Shown here piece by piece: positions 45,997 through 53,931 of a DNA stretch of 55,377 bases. The position numbers and the translations under genes were made by a program. Position 1 is the stretch's first letter. Each line of letters opens with the position of its first letter. The notes beneath the pieces are model-generated. The model was given only the letters and a program-made list of their open reading frames with translations, had not been told where the DNA came from and did not search any database. The stretch comes from Chloroflexota bacterium (GTDB lineage Bacteria; Chloroflexota; Limnocylindria; Limnocylindrales; CSP1-4): the NCBI GenBank assembly GCA_003158295.1, contig PMIP01000067.1:9437-64813 (forward strand). The letters are read 5' to 3'.

Positions 45997-46907
45997 GCCT
46001 CATATCGGTCATCATTCCGGCGAAGAACGCCGAGGAGACGCTGGGCGCCACTCTCGATTCGGTGGCCGACCAGGCAGGCGTCGACGTGGAAACGATCGTG
46101 GTGGACGATGGATCCACCGACCGCACTCGTGAGATCGCCTCCAGCCATGCCGTCGCTCCGAAGATCGCGGCCGGCTCCGGGACCGGCGCCGCTGCCGCGC
46201 GCAACACGGGATTGGCTGCATCGACCGGCCGGGCGATCGTGTTCCTCGATGCAGACGATCTCCTCAAGCCCGGTGCACTCCACCGACGGTTGATGGCGCT
46301 CGAGGAAGCAGGTCCCAACACCATCGTAGTCACCGACCACGTGGAGTTCGTCGAAGGTCGCGAACGCCCCTCTCGGACACGGCCGGATTTCGGTGGCGAC
46401 CCCCGCGAAGCCCTGCTTCAGCGCAATCGCTTGACCGTGCACGCCGCCCTCGTTCCTCGGGAGTTGCTCGATCTCGTGCCGGGGCCGTTCATCGAGTCGC
46501 TCGTCGTCTACGAGGATTGGGCCCTGTGGCTGCATCTGGCCCTTCTGGGCGTCCATTTCCGGGTTCTCGACATCCCGGACTGCGTGTATCGGATTCGTTC
46601 GGCCGGCATGGCCACCGAGATGACCACCGATCTACCACGGGCTCAAGGCGATGCGATTCGCGTGCTGGAGCTGGCGAAGGACTGGGTCAGGCAGACACCG
46701 CGAAGCGACCGGGGCAGGCTCGACCTGATTCGGCGCAGAAGGCTCAGGGAGTACCTCTGGGCTCGAGCGCGCGCAAGTGCTCGGCGAGGGAAGTTGATCC
46801 GAGCTTCCGTGGACGCGCTCAGAGTCCCGCTCGTCGGCCCGGGAGACCTGCCACGCGCTTTGTGGCGGAGAGGCCGTCGAAGGTTTCTGGCAGGGCGACG
46901 CGGCTGA
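45993..46907 (+). CDS. GT2-family glycosyltransferase
   Basis: Predicted inverting GT-A transferase of 304 residues: ISVIIPAKNAEETLGATLDS, DDGSTDRT, AARNTGLAASTGRAIVFLDADDLL and VYEDWALWLHLAL. The C-terminal 70 residues are strongly basic, which may hold it to the membrane. The ATG start overlaps the previous stop. It converges on the GT2 at 46975; the 67-base gap holds nothing clear. Confidence 0.87.
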   Translation: MSLISVIIPAKNAEETLGATLDSVADQAGVDVETIVVDDGSTDRTREIASSHAVAPKIAAGSGTGAAAARNTGLAASTGRAIVFLDADDLLKPGALHRRLMALEEAGPNTIVVTDHVEFVEGRERPSRTRPDFGGDPREALLQRNRLTVHAALVPRELLDLVPGPFIESLVVYEDWALWLHLALLGVHFRVLDIPDCVYRIRSAGMATEMTTDLPRAQGDAIRVLELAKDWVRQTPRSDRGRLDLIRRRRLREYLWARARASARRGKLIRASVDALRVPLVGPGDLPRALWRRGRRRFLAGRRG

Positions 46908-46974
46908 GAGCCCGATCCGAGAGTCGCGACGCGGCCGTGCCCGCCGACAATCGAGCGCGGCCCTGCCCTCATTC

Positions 46975-47856
46975 CTACTTGCGGCGAACCACAGTAGCCA
47001 CTCTCCGGGCCGCAACTCTGGGACCGTACCGGGCCAACTCCATTGCGCCGCGGCCGGCGCGCCGCCATCGACGACCCGAGACGCCCTGCTTGAGTTCCTG
47101 CCAGGCCACGGTCACCATCTCGCGCTGGAAGAAGCGCGGCAGGCTGCCCCGACCGTGGCGTTTGATCATCCGCTCGATCTCATCGAGGCGAGACAGGCCG
47201 CCGCTCGCCGTCTTGGTCGACGGGTAAACCCTCACGAAAGCCTGGACCCTGGGCAGGTAGAGGAGGGGAGCCTGCCGTCCGAGCCTGATCATGAGGTCGT
47301 AGTCCAGGCAATAGTGCAGGCCCCAGTCCAGGCCTCTGGCCGACTGGTAGGCCGTTCGCCTGAAGAACGTTGCCGGCTGCACGATGAAGTCGAGGTGGTT
47401 GATGAGTCGGTTCAGGCTGAACGGCTCGACATGGGTGCAGGGCCCAATCTCCCGGCCATCGGCGTCGATGAACACGGCATTGCCGTAGACGCCCGGAGCC
47501 GACTGGTTGCCCTCGAGTGCATCCAAGGCCGAAGTGATCGCCCCCGGTGCATACAGGTCATCCGCGTTGAGCCAGCCGATGATCTCGCCTCCGGTCAGGC
47601 GTATGCCCTTGTCGACGCCCTCGCCCTGGCCGCTGTCCGGCTCCGAGATCCAGCGGATCCGGTCTCCGAAGGACCGCAGGATGTCGAGAGTGCCGTCTGT
47701 GCTGCCGGCGTCGACCACGAGGTACTCGACGTTCGGGTAGTCCTGCTCGAGAACCGATTCGATCGCCTTCCCGATGAACGGCGCCTGGTTGTAGGACGGC
47801 GTGACGATTGCCACAGATGCCGGGGCCACCTGGCCGACGGGTGCGGTCTTGGGCAT
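46975..47856 (-). CDS. GT2-family glycosyltransferase
   Basis: Predicted inverting GT-A transferase of 293 residues: VAIVTPSYNQAPFIGKAIES, DAGSTDGTLDIL, EIIGWLNADDLYAPGAI and LDYDLMIRLGRQAP. The motif order is the same as in the genes at 21098 and 45193. The ATG shares one base with the stop of the upstream GT4 (TGATG), so it is the last gene of a coupled methyltransferase-GT4-GT2 set. Confidence 0.88.
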   Translation of the reverse strand: MPKTAPVGQVAPASVAIVTPSYNQAPFIGKAIESVLEQDYPNVEYLVVDAGSTDGTLDILRSFGDRIRWISEPDSGQGEGVDKGIRLTGGEIIGWLNADDLYAPGAITSALDALEGNQSAPGVYGNAVFIDADGREIGPCTHVEPFSLNRLINHLDFIVQPATFFRRTAYQSARGLDWGLHYCLDYDLMIRLGRQAPLLYLPRVQAFVRVYPSTKTASGGLSRLDEIERMIKRHGRGSLPRFFQREMVTVAWQELKQGVSGRRWRRAGRGAMELARYGPRVAARRVATVVRRK

Positions 47857-49130
47857 CAGACGAGCGCCTCCGTGCGGAGGATCGCGAGGTCTTCCTCCGT
47901 CAGCCCACGGTTGGTCAGTCGCCGGTAGTGGCCCCGGAATATGCGCGCGGTTCGTTCCCAGGAGAAGGCCGACGCGCGCGCCAGACCCAGCCGGGCCAGC
48001 TCGATGCGCTTCGCCTCATCCGTCCACAGGTCGCCGATGGCTGCGGCGATGTCGACTGGGTCCCGGGGGTCGAACAGCCGGGCGGCTCCGGCACACAAGT
48101 CCGGCAGGCAGGTGACGTTGGACGACGCGACCGGCAGCTGGGCCGCGAAGGCCTCGAGAATGGGCATGCCCCAGCCTTCGAAGAGCGAGGGGAAGACGAG
48201 CAGGCGGGCGAGGCGATAGAGGGATCTGAGCTGGATCGGATCGACGAAGCCGGTGAAGAGAGCCTCATCGGAGACCCCCAGCCTCGCTGCCGCTTCGCGT
48301 ACAGGTTTGTCGAGGCCGTTCTGCGCTCCGGTGAAGACAACGGGAATGATCAGGCCCCGGTCACGCAGGATCTTGAGCGCCTCGAGAAGCCTCAGGTGGT
48401 TCTTGTGTGGCCAGGCCTTGGCCGGGTACAGAGCGAACGTCTCCGGCAGGCCAAGATCGGAGCGAGTTTTCGAGAGATCGCTCGGAGACGGTTGTCCGTA
48501 GGCTTCGATGACAGGCGCGTAGGGGACTATCTCAACCTTGTCGGCGGGGAGGCCGAGGCCCTCGATCAGGTCCCGTCTTCCCCAGCGGCTGTTCGCGACC
48601 ACCATCGTCGCCTGGTCGCACAGCGCTCTGTAGGTGATGTTCCGTTCGGCCAGGGTCAGGGGCGAGAAGAACTCCGGCAGATGGATGTGCTGGAGATCCT
48701 GGGGCTGGAAGATGGACGGAATCTCCGTCCGAAATCCGACCTGCATCGTGAATTGCATGAGGTCCACGCCGGCTCGTTCCACGGCACGGTCGGCCGGCGG
48801 GAGACCGATTGGGCCCCCGGCTCCCGGACGACCCAGTCCTCTCCTGAGGCGCGCGATTGCTCGGCGGCCCCGATTGCTCAGGATGCCCTCCGCATGGCCG
48901 ATGGGGGCGGGTTCTGATGCCAACAGCCGGCACGGGCCGTTCACGTACGGCCTCAGCCAGTCCTCATGATCGCGATCGACCAGGAACAGGTACTCGTCTG
49001 ATGAGTCGGTGAGTCGCGACAGCCCATCCGCGAGGCCGATGATGACCTGCTCGACTCCGCCTCGATCGCCGGACACGAGGCGAGCATCCAGGCAGACGCG
49101 AATGGGATTGGGCCCCGAGTCCGATGTCAC
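47856..49130 (-). CDS. GT4-family glycosyltransferase, mannosyltransferase-like
   Basis: Predicted retaining GT-B transferase of 424 residues: VCLDARLVSGDRGGVEQVII, FQPQDLQHIHLPEFF, YPAKAWPHKNHLRLLEAL and EGWGMPILEAFAAQ. The GTG start at 49130 overlaps the methyltransferase stop (GTGA). The frame stays open far upstream, but that extension is an Arg/Gly/Pro-rich shadow of the methyltransferase. The group resembles O-antigen mannosyl or rhamnosyl transferases. Confidence 0.88.
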   Translation of the reverse strand: MTSDSGPNPIRVCLDARLVSGDRGGVEQVIIGLADGLSRLTDSSDEYLFLVDRDHEDWLRPYVNGPCRLLASEPAPIGHAEGILSNRGRRAIARLRRGLGRPGAGGPIGLPPADRAVERAGVDLMQFTMQVGFRTEIPSIFQPQDLQHIHLPEFFSPLTLAERNITYRALCDQATMVVANSRWGRRDLIEGLGLPADKVEIVPYAPVIEAYGQPSPSDLSKTRSDLGLPETFALYPAKAWPHKNHLRLLEALKILRDRGLIIPVVFTGAQNGLDKPVREAAARLGVSDEALFTGFVDPIQLRSLYRLARLLVFPSLFEGWGMPILEAFAAQLPVASSNVTCLPDLCAGAARLFDPRDPVDIAAAIGDLWTDEAKRIELARLGLARASAFSWERTARIFRGHYRRLTNRGLTEEDLAILRTEALV

Positions 49131-49987
49131 TGTCGAGCCGTCGACTGGCCGGGTCGATGGGCGAGGAAGGAGTACATCCGACCGGGAATGGGCTTGTCCA
49201 GGCGGGCTCGCACCAGTCTGGTGACGCCGGGCAGATGGCTCGCCGCCCGGCCCAGTAGACCGAACCTGCCGGCCAGCTTCATCGCGGGCAGATCGTCCAG
49301 CTCCCGTTGCGTCGAGACTGTCGGAAAGGCGTTGATGACGGAATCCAGGGGCCTCAGCACGCGGTGGACGACGAGTCCCGCCCGACGGATCGCCTGCAGG
49401 TAAGCGGCCAATGCGTAGGCGTTTTCGCCACCTGCCATACGGTTTACGGGGTGGGCCGCCAGGAACTCGCGAAGCTGTTGGTCGTTGTCCACGACATGCT
49501 CCCGGCAGGCGAAGAAGATGCCGTTCGGCCTGAGGACCCTGGCACATTCCCGCAGGACCTGATCCAGGTCCTGCGCGTGGTGGAGCATCTGGCGGCAGTA
49601 CACGATGTCGATGGATGCGTCCGGAAGCGGAAGGCTCTCGCCCACGCCATCGATCGTCTCGAACCTGCGTTCCCGCAGACGCGCCATAGCGCCGCGTCCA
49701 ACCTCGTCGCTTGGATCCGGTTCGAGGGCGACGACGCGGGCCGCGCCGGCGGCGCAGAAGGCCGCCGATGAGATCCCCGTGCCGGCCCCGACATCCAGGA
49801 CGTTCGCTCCCTCGATGCGTCGGCCCAGGATTCGCCTCACCTCCGTGAACTCGCCGGAGGTCAGGAATCGCCGGCACGAGTCGTCAACGTCACGGCCAAG
49901 GTACGCGTCCCGCACGAGGGCGGCGTAGGCGGGGTCCGCTCGCAGGCGCCTGATCGCGTCGTCGGTGCTGATGAGGTCGTCGGGCAA
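49127..49987 (-). CDS. Class I SAM-dependent methyltransferase
   Basis: Probable sugar or glycan methyltransferase. The 286-residue protein has a helical N-terminus and VLDVGAGTGISSAAFCAAGA (SAM loop). VALEPDPSDE, MLHHAQDLDQVLRECARVL and a long C-terminal substrate domain ending GRMYSFLAHRP follow. The TTG start is supported by AGGAG seven bases upstream. A TAGATT at 50018-50023 could be its -10 element. It leads the methyltransferase-GT4-GT2 set. Confidence 0.86.
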   Translation of the reverse strand: MPDDLISTDDAIRRLRADPAYAALVRDAYLGRDVDDSCRRFLTSGEFTEVRRILGRRIEGANVLDVGAGTGISSAAFCAAGAARVVALEPDPSDEVGRGAMARLRERRFETIDGVGESLPLPDASIDIVYCRQMLHHAQDLDQVLRECARVLRPNGIFFACREHVVDNDQQLREFLAAHPVNRMAGGENAYALAAYLQAIRRAGLVVHRVLRPLDSVINAFPTVSTQRELDDLPAMKLAGRFGLLGRAASHLPGVTRLVRARLDKPIPGRMYSFLAHRPGQSTARQ

Positions 49988-50096
49988 CCCAGCTCTCCTG
50001 TGAGACTTCTGCCAGGGAATCTAGCTCAGCGTCATACCGTGCCGCTGCAGACGCCGCCGGTCGTCACGGCCCAGGTGGGCGAGTCGTGCGGAGCGA

Positions 50097-50771
50097 TTAT
50101 CGCGTGGACGATCCGTCGGCGGCTTGGAGCGGCCGCGCGACCGTGGCGAACTCCACGAATTGCATGTCCCAGAACCGGTGATGGAACAGGCGGTTGGCGA
50201 GCCGGTACCTCCGGGGCATGTGCTCCATCTTGTTGATGCCCTCCTGACGGAGCACTTCGTAACCCAGCCGCTCGTACATCTTGCGGATGCTCCGCTCTGT
50301 GAAGAAGCGCAGGTGGGTCGAGTCCAGGATCCCGGACTCCTCGTATTCCCACTCGCAGTAGGCCAGCAGGTCATAGAAGGTCGGGTAGTAGCGGATGTTC
50401 GGGATCGAGCTAACGACGACTCCCTGAGGCGTGAGACAGGTCTTGATCCGGGCTAGGACGTCGAACGGATCGAGGAGGTGCTCGAGAACGTCGTTGAAGA
50501 CCACGACGTCGAAGAAGGACTCGGGCAACTGCGGGATGAGGGTCGCGACGTCGCCGACGAGGACCTTGTCGAGCCTGTCTGCGGCGACCCGAGCCCTGGC
50601 CTCTACCACCTCGATGCCCCAGACTTCGGCGTTCTCCGCCTGCTTGAGCTGCTGGGCAAAGTAGCCTTCGCCGCAGCCAACATCGAGCAGCCTCCGGGAG
50701 TCCGCCGGTATGAAGGCGAGCATCTCAGGCCTAAGGTTCTGGTAGTAGTTGACGGGTTTCTCGTCCGGCAT
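50097..50771 (-). CDS. Class I SAM-dependent methyltransferase (Methyltransf_11/23 type)
   Basis: Probable methyltransferase acting on a glycan or nucleotide sugar. Landmarks are YYQNLRPEMLAFIP, LLDVGCGEGYFAQQLK, VVVFNDVLEHLLDP and HLRFFTERSIRKMYERLGY, a pattern common in polysaccharide loci. The ATG at 50771 gives 224 residues. An upstream ATG at 50819 would add 16 and cannot be excluded, since neither has a good ribosome site. Confidence 0.85.
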   Translation of the reverse strand: MPDEKPVNYYQNLRPEMLAFIPADSRRLLDVGCGEGYFAQQLKQAENAEVWGIEVVEARARVAADRLDKVLVGDVATLIPQLPESFFDVVVFNDVLEHLLDPFDVLARIKTCLTPQGVVVSSIPNIRYYPTFYDLLAYCEWEYEESGILDSTHLRFFTERSIRKMYERLGYEVLRQEGINKMEHMPRRYRLANRLFHHRFWDMQFVEFATVARPLQAADGSSTR

Positions 50772-50898
50772 TGGCTGTGCGCCGCTCTCTCCAAAGGGAG
50801 CCTTCCCCGCTTCGATCATCGCCCCGCGGGGTCGGCTCGCGGCCAAGCGTAACTCCACCGTTTCCGCCTCGCTGATCGCCCGTCGCTGCTCGATGCCG

Positions 50899-52020
50899 CT
50901 ACGTCGGCGGTCTCACCTTGTGACGCAGGCGCCGGATGGCGTCGGCTGTGCCTGAGCGGACGGGCCCCATGGGTGACGCCCATTCACTGGAGACGAGACG
51001 GGCGCGACGGACAGGGCCCTCGCGACCGAGAGGCGGCGACAGCGGAGATTCGATGGCGTCGATGACCTGGGCGGCGAATCTATCCCACGTGTAGTGCGTG
51101 TCCAGCAGGTCCCAGTTGCGCCGCTGCATCTCCAGCAGGTCGCTGGAGGGCACCGTTTGGAGGTCCAGAAGCAGCCTGGCTGCCGTCTCCGCGTCGTTGA
51201 GAGGCACGTTGAGAATCGTCGGCGTGTCGTCGTATCCACACTGGGGTGTGCAGATAGGGATGAGTCCCCAGGACATCGCTTCGAGGACCGTCGTTGGGTT
51301 CGAGTCGAACCGGCTCACCATCAAGAGGAAGTCGAAGCCGGAGACCAGATCGCGAGATGCTTGCGTGCGGAAGTCCTGTCGCCCGAGTGCGCGTACATTC
51401 TCGATGGGGCGGTCGCCAGGACCGATCCACGCGAAGTCGAGATCGGGCAGGCGCTTCGCGATCTCCGACAGGTAGGGCGTGTTCTTGGTCCATCCGGTGT
51501 GGCCGATATAGACGAAACGCCTGCTTCCGGGCTCGTTGAACCGTTGCCTGAGGACCGGGAAGTCCTGGCGACTGATCGCCAGATCCAGTCCGACCACCTT
51601 GGGGGCCCAGTGCGAGAAGGTGGAGCTGCCAAGCCACTTGAGCCAGTAGGGACCCGTGATCGCCAGGTAGAGATCGCACCGCCTGATGATCGAATCGAGG
51701 AAGGCAACTTGCTTCGGGTCCCCATTGAAGGGGGATAGCATCAGAACCCGCCGCCACCCGCGGAGCCGGCTGCTCCTTCGGAAGACAGTGTCACGAGCCG
51801 GATGAGGGTGCCCCAGGAGTATGTCTCCGGGCTTGGGACGGATCTCGTCACGGTCGGTCCAGTCGTGGTACACGACCCGGTATCTCGTCTCGAGCCGCTG
51901 CCCCAGGTTGCGGCCGATCGCATCGGGAGTTGCCGTCATCGGGCCGTGAGGGTAGACGAGATGGACAGTCCCGACCTCGGACCCTCCGGTGGTTCGCGGC
52001 CCGCTGTCCCCGGCGCTCAC
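50899..52020 (-). CDS. Glycosyltransferase, GT-B fold
   Basis: Predicted transferase of 373 residues. The N-terminal half has VHLVYPHGPM and GDILLGHPHPARDTVF; the donor half has RFVYIGHTGWTKNTPYLSEI, FAWIGPGDRPIENV and TVLEAMSWGLIPICTPQCGY. The GTG start at 52020 overlaps the flippase stop (GTGA); the much longer open frame runs antiparallel in content to the flippase and is not real. The motifs are less canonical than in the other GT4s, so the family is called by overall pattern. Confidence 0.78.
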   Translation of the reverse strand: MSAGDSGPRTTGGSEVGTVHLVYPHGPMTATPDAIGRNLGQRLETRYRVVYHDWTDRDEIRPKPGDILLGHPHPARDTVFRRSSRLRGWRRVLMLSPFNGDPKQVAFLDSIIRRCDLYLAITGPYWLKWLGSSTFSHWAPKVVGLDLAISRQDFPVLRQRFNEPGSRRFVYIGHTGWTKNTPYLSEIAKRLPDLDFAWIGPGDRPIENVRALGRQDFRTQASRDLVSGFDFLLMVSRFDSNPTTVLEAMSWGLIPICTPQCGYDDTPTILNVPLNDAETAARLLLDLQTVPSSDLLEMQRRNWDLLDTHYTWDRFAAQVIDAIESPLSPPLGREGPVRRARLVSSEWASPMGPVRSGTADAIRRLRHKVRPPT

Positions 52021-53486
52021 TCGGACTCCGCCTGGGGATCGGCCTCCGGCCGAGGATGTGTTTGGGGCAGGCGACGCAGCATGCGGGGCACGTACCAGAC
52101 CGACGGCAGCAAGACGAACACGATCTGGGCGATGATGCTGCCCCAGACCGCGCCGGACACGCCGATGTGGTAGACGAGGAACACGGAGATGGTCACGTTT
52201 CCCGCGGCCATCAGGATCGCGCAGGCGGCCTGGAACCCCATGGCTCCCGCGCCGTTCAGCAGCATCGCCAGAGGACCGTTGACCGTATTCACGATCACCC
52301 ATACCCCCAGCCCGAGCATCAAGATCGTCGTCGGGTGGACCTTGTCGCCGACCCAGAGATGGAGGACCGTTGGCCCGGCGAAGATCAGGAAGAGGGCGCT
52401 GGGGATGTTGATTGCCGCGGCGAGGAGCAAGGAACGGCGCAGGGTTCGTGAGATCCACGCCCAGTCGCCACGCGCCAGAGACTCGCGGTAGGCCGGCCAG
52501 AGCGGCGTGAGGGCAAAGGAGAGCAGCGTGGGGGCGAGCGAGAATAGCTTCAGTGGGATCGCGTACTCGGCCACGGACTCGGCGCCCATGATCTGGGCAA
52601 TGACGAAGTTGTCCAGCTGATACGCGGCCAGGCCGGCGATCTGCAGGATCATGAAGAGCCCGCCCACTCGCAACAGTGGACGAATGAGCTTCATGTCGAC
52701 GTCTGCTCGGTGCGGTCGAAGCCACGGCCATTGGAATCGGAAGAGCACGGCGCCGTTCAGCAGGGCGGCCAGAAGGCCGACTGCGGTCAGCGCGAGGACC
52801 AGCATCGGCAGGCTGGCGTGGAGTGTGATCACGGCCACGATTGCGGCCAGCGAGCCGAGGTTACCGGCGATCGCCCAGGCGCTCGAGACATAGTTGCTCT
52901 GGTGCGCGAGCTGGATCAGCCCGACGATACCGAGAGGAAGTCCGATCGCGAACGATGTGAGGAGGACTGCGGCGGCCGGTCCCGCCTCGCTGGCTGCCTG
53001 AGCCGTGTGGACGTTGAACAGCCTCGGCCACGGGATGAGTGCGTACGTGGCCAGGAAGAGGAGGAGGGCTGCGGCCCCGATCGTAAACAGCATCACCAGG
53101 CTGGTCGCCACGGCCCGTCTGGCCGTCTCGCGGTCTCCTCGGCCGTTGGCATCTGAGAGGATGGTCAGCAGGCCCAGGCCGATGCCCAGGTCGAGCGGCC
53201 CGAGCACACCGACCAGCGAGCTCATGGTCACCCACATCCCGTAGCGCTCCGAGCCCAGGTAGCCGATCGCCAGGGAGACCGAGATGAACCCGGTGCCCAT
53301 GGCTATCACCTTCCCGATGCCGCCCAGCAGGGTGGACCACGCGATGCGGCGGTAGCGCTCGGCCGAACGTCCCTCGGGCGTGCTGGTGTCGAAAGGATGG
53401 AGGCGCAGGTATCGACGCGACGACCACAAGCGTTCCGACATTCCCGGCAGCGCGGCGTCTGCCTCAACGCCCTCGATTTCGGTCAT
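52017..53486 (-). CDS. Oligosaccharide flippase (Wzx/MOP family)
   Basis: Third flippase, 489 residues with about 12-14 membrane segments after a hydrophilic tail of about 45 residues. Landmarks are IAWSTLLGGIGKVIAMGTGF, YLGSERYGMWVTMSSLVGVL, LDLGIGLGLLTILSDANGRGD and PLWPAYRESLARGDWAWI, which are typical of Wzx proteins of rhamnan/mannan-type loci. It is first in a two-gene unit with the glycosyltransferase at 50899. Confidence 0.88.
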   Translation of the reverse strand: MTEIEGVEADAALPGMSERLWSSRRYLRLHPFDTSTPEGRSAERYRRIAWSTLLGGIGKVIAMGTGFISVSLAIGYLGSERYGMWVTMSSLVGVLGPLDLGIGLGLLTILSDANGRGDRETARRAVATSLVMLFTIGAAALLLFLATYALIPWPRLFNVHTAQAASEAGPAAAVLLTSFAIGLPLGIVGLIQLAHQSNYVSSAWAIAGNLGSLAAIVAVITLHASLPMLVLALTAVGLLAALLNGAVLFRFQWPWLRPHRADVDMKLIRPLLRVGGLFMILQIAGLAAYQLDNFVIAQIMGAESVAEYAIPLKLFSLAPTLLSFALTPLWPAYRESLARGDWAWISRTLRRSLLLAAAINIPSALFLIFAGPTVLHLWVGDKVHPTTILMLGLGVWVIVNTVNGPLAMLLNGAGAMGFQAACAILMAAGNVTISVFLVYHIGVSGAVWGSIIAQIVFVLLPSVWYVPRMLRRLPQTHPRPEADPQAESE

Positions 53487-53931
53487 CGCGAACAGTCCGG
53501 CTGGCTAGCTGTTCGCTCGGCGGGCTTCGTACCCGCAGCGCTTCGCGTCGAGCAGGCGCAGGTTCACACCGGTGGCATGTGCCACGTACGTGCCGTGCTG
53601 GTCCATGGTGTCCGTGATGAGGGCGACCCTGGACGGTGTCGTCGATGCGCTCACCGTCCGATTGTCGCAGAAACCCCAATCCCCAGGTTGGCGCCGGAAC
53701 GAGGCTCGAGCCGCGAGTGTTGTGGACTCCGGTCGGGTGGGAAGAGCGGCAGATGGGTCATACGTCGCGGCCCGTCTTGTTCGTCTCGTTAGTACCTTCG
53801 ATGGGCTGCCGCGGCAGGGGCGTGCCCGCGTAGCATCGGCTCACGTCGGATTGCAGGCGCAGCGCCCACGCGGTCTCAGATGAGGTCAGTCGGCCGGTAT
53901 CTGGGCCAGGGGATCGATGAGGCACCCAACC
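53487..53931. other. Intergenic region between flippase and beta-helix gene
   Basis: These 445 bases separate two divergent genes. I find no convincing gene, tRNA or repeat; short open frames here are Arg/Ser-rich. The region must hold promoters for both sides. A GAGG site nine bases before the ATG at 53932 is the only clear signal. Confidence 0.6.

Noticed and set aside
49131..49877. N-terminal extension of the GT4 at 47856
   Set aside because: It lies wholly within the methyltransferase gene in another frame and is Arg/Gly/Pro-rich; the GTGA overlap gives a better start.
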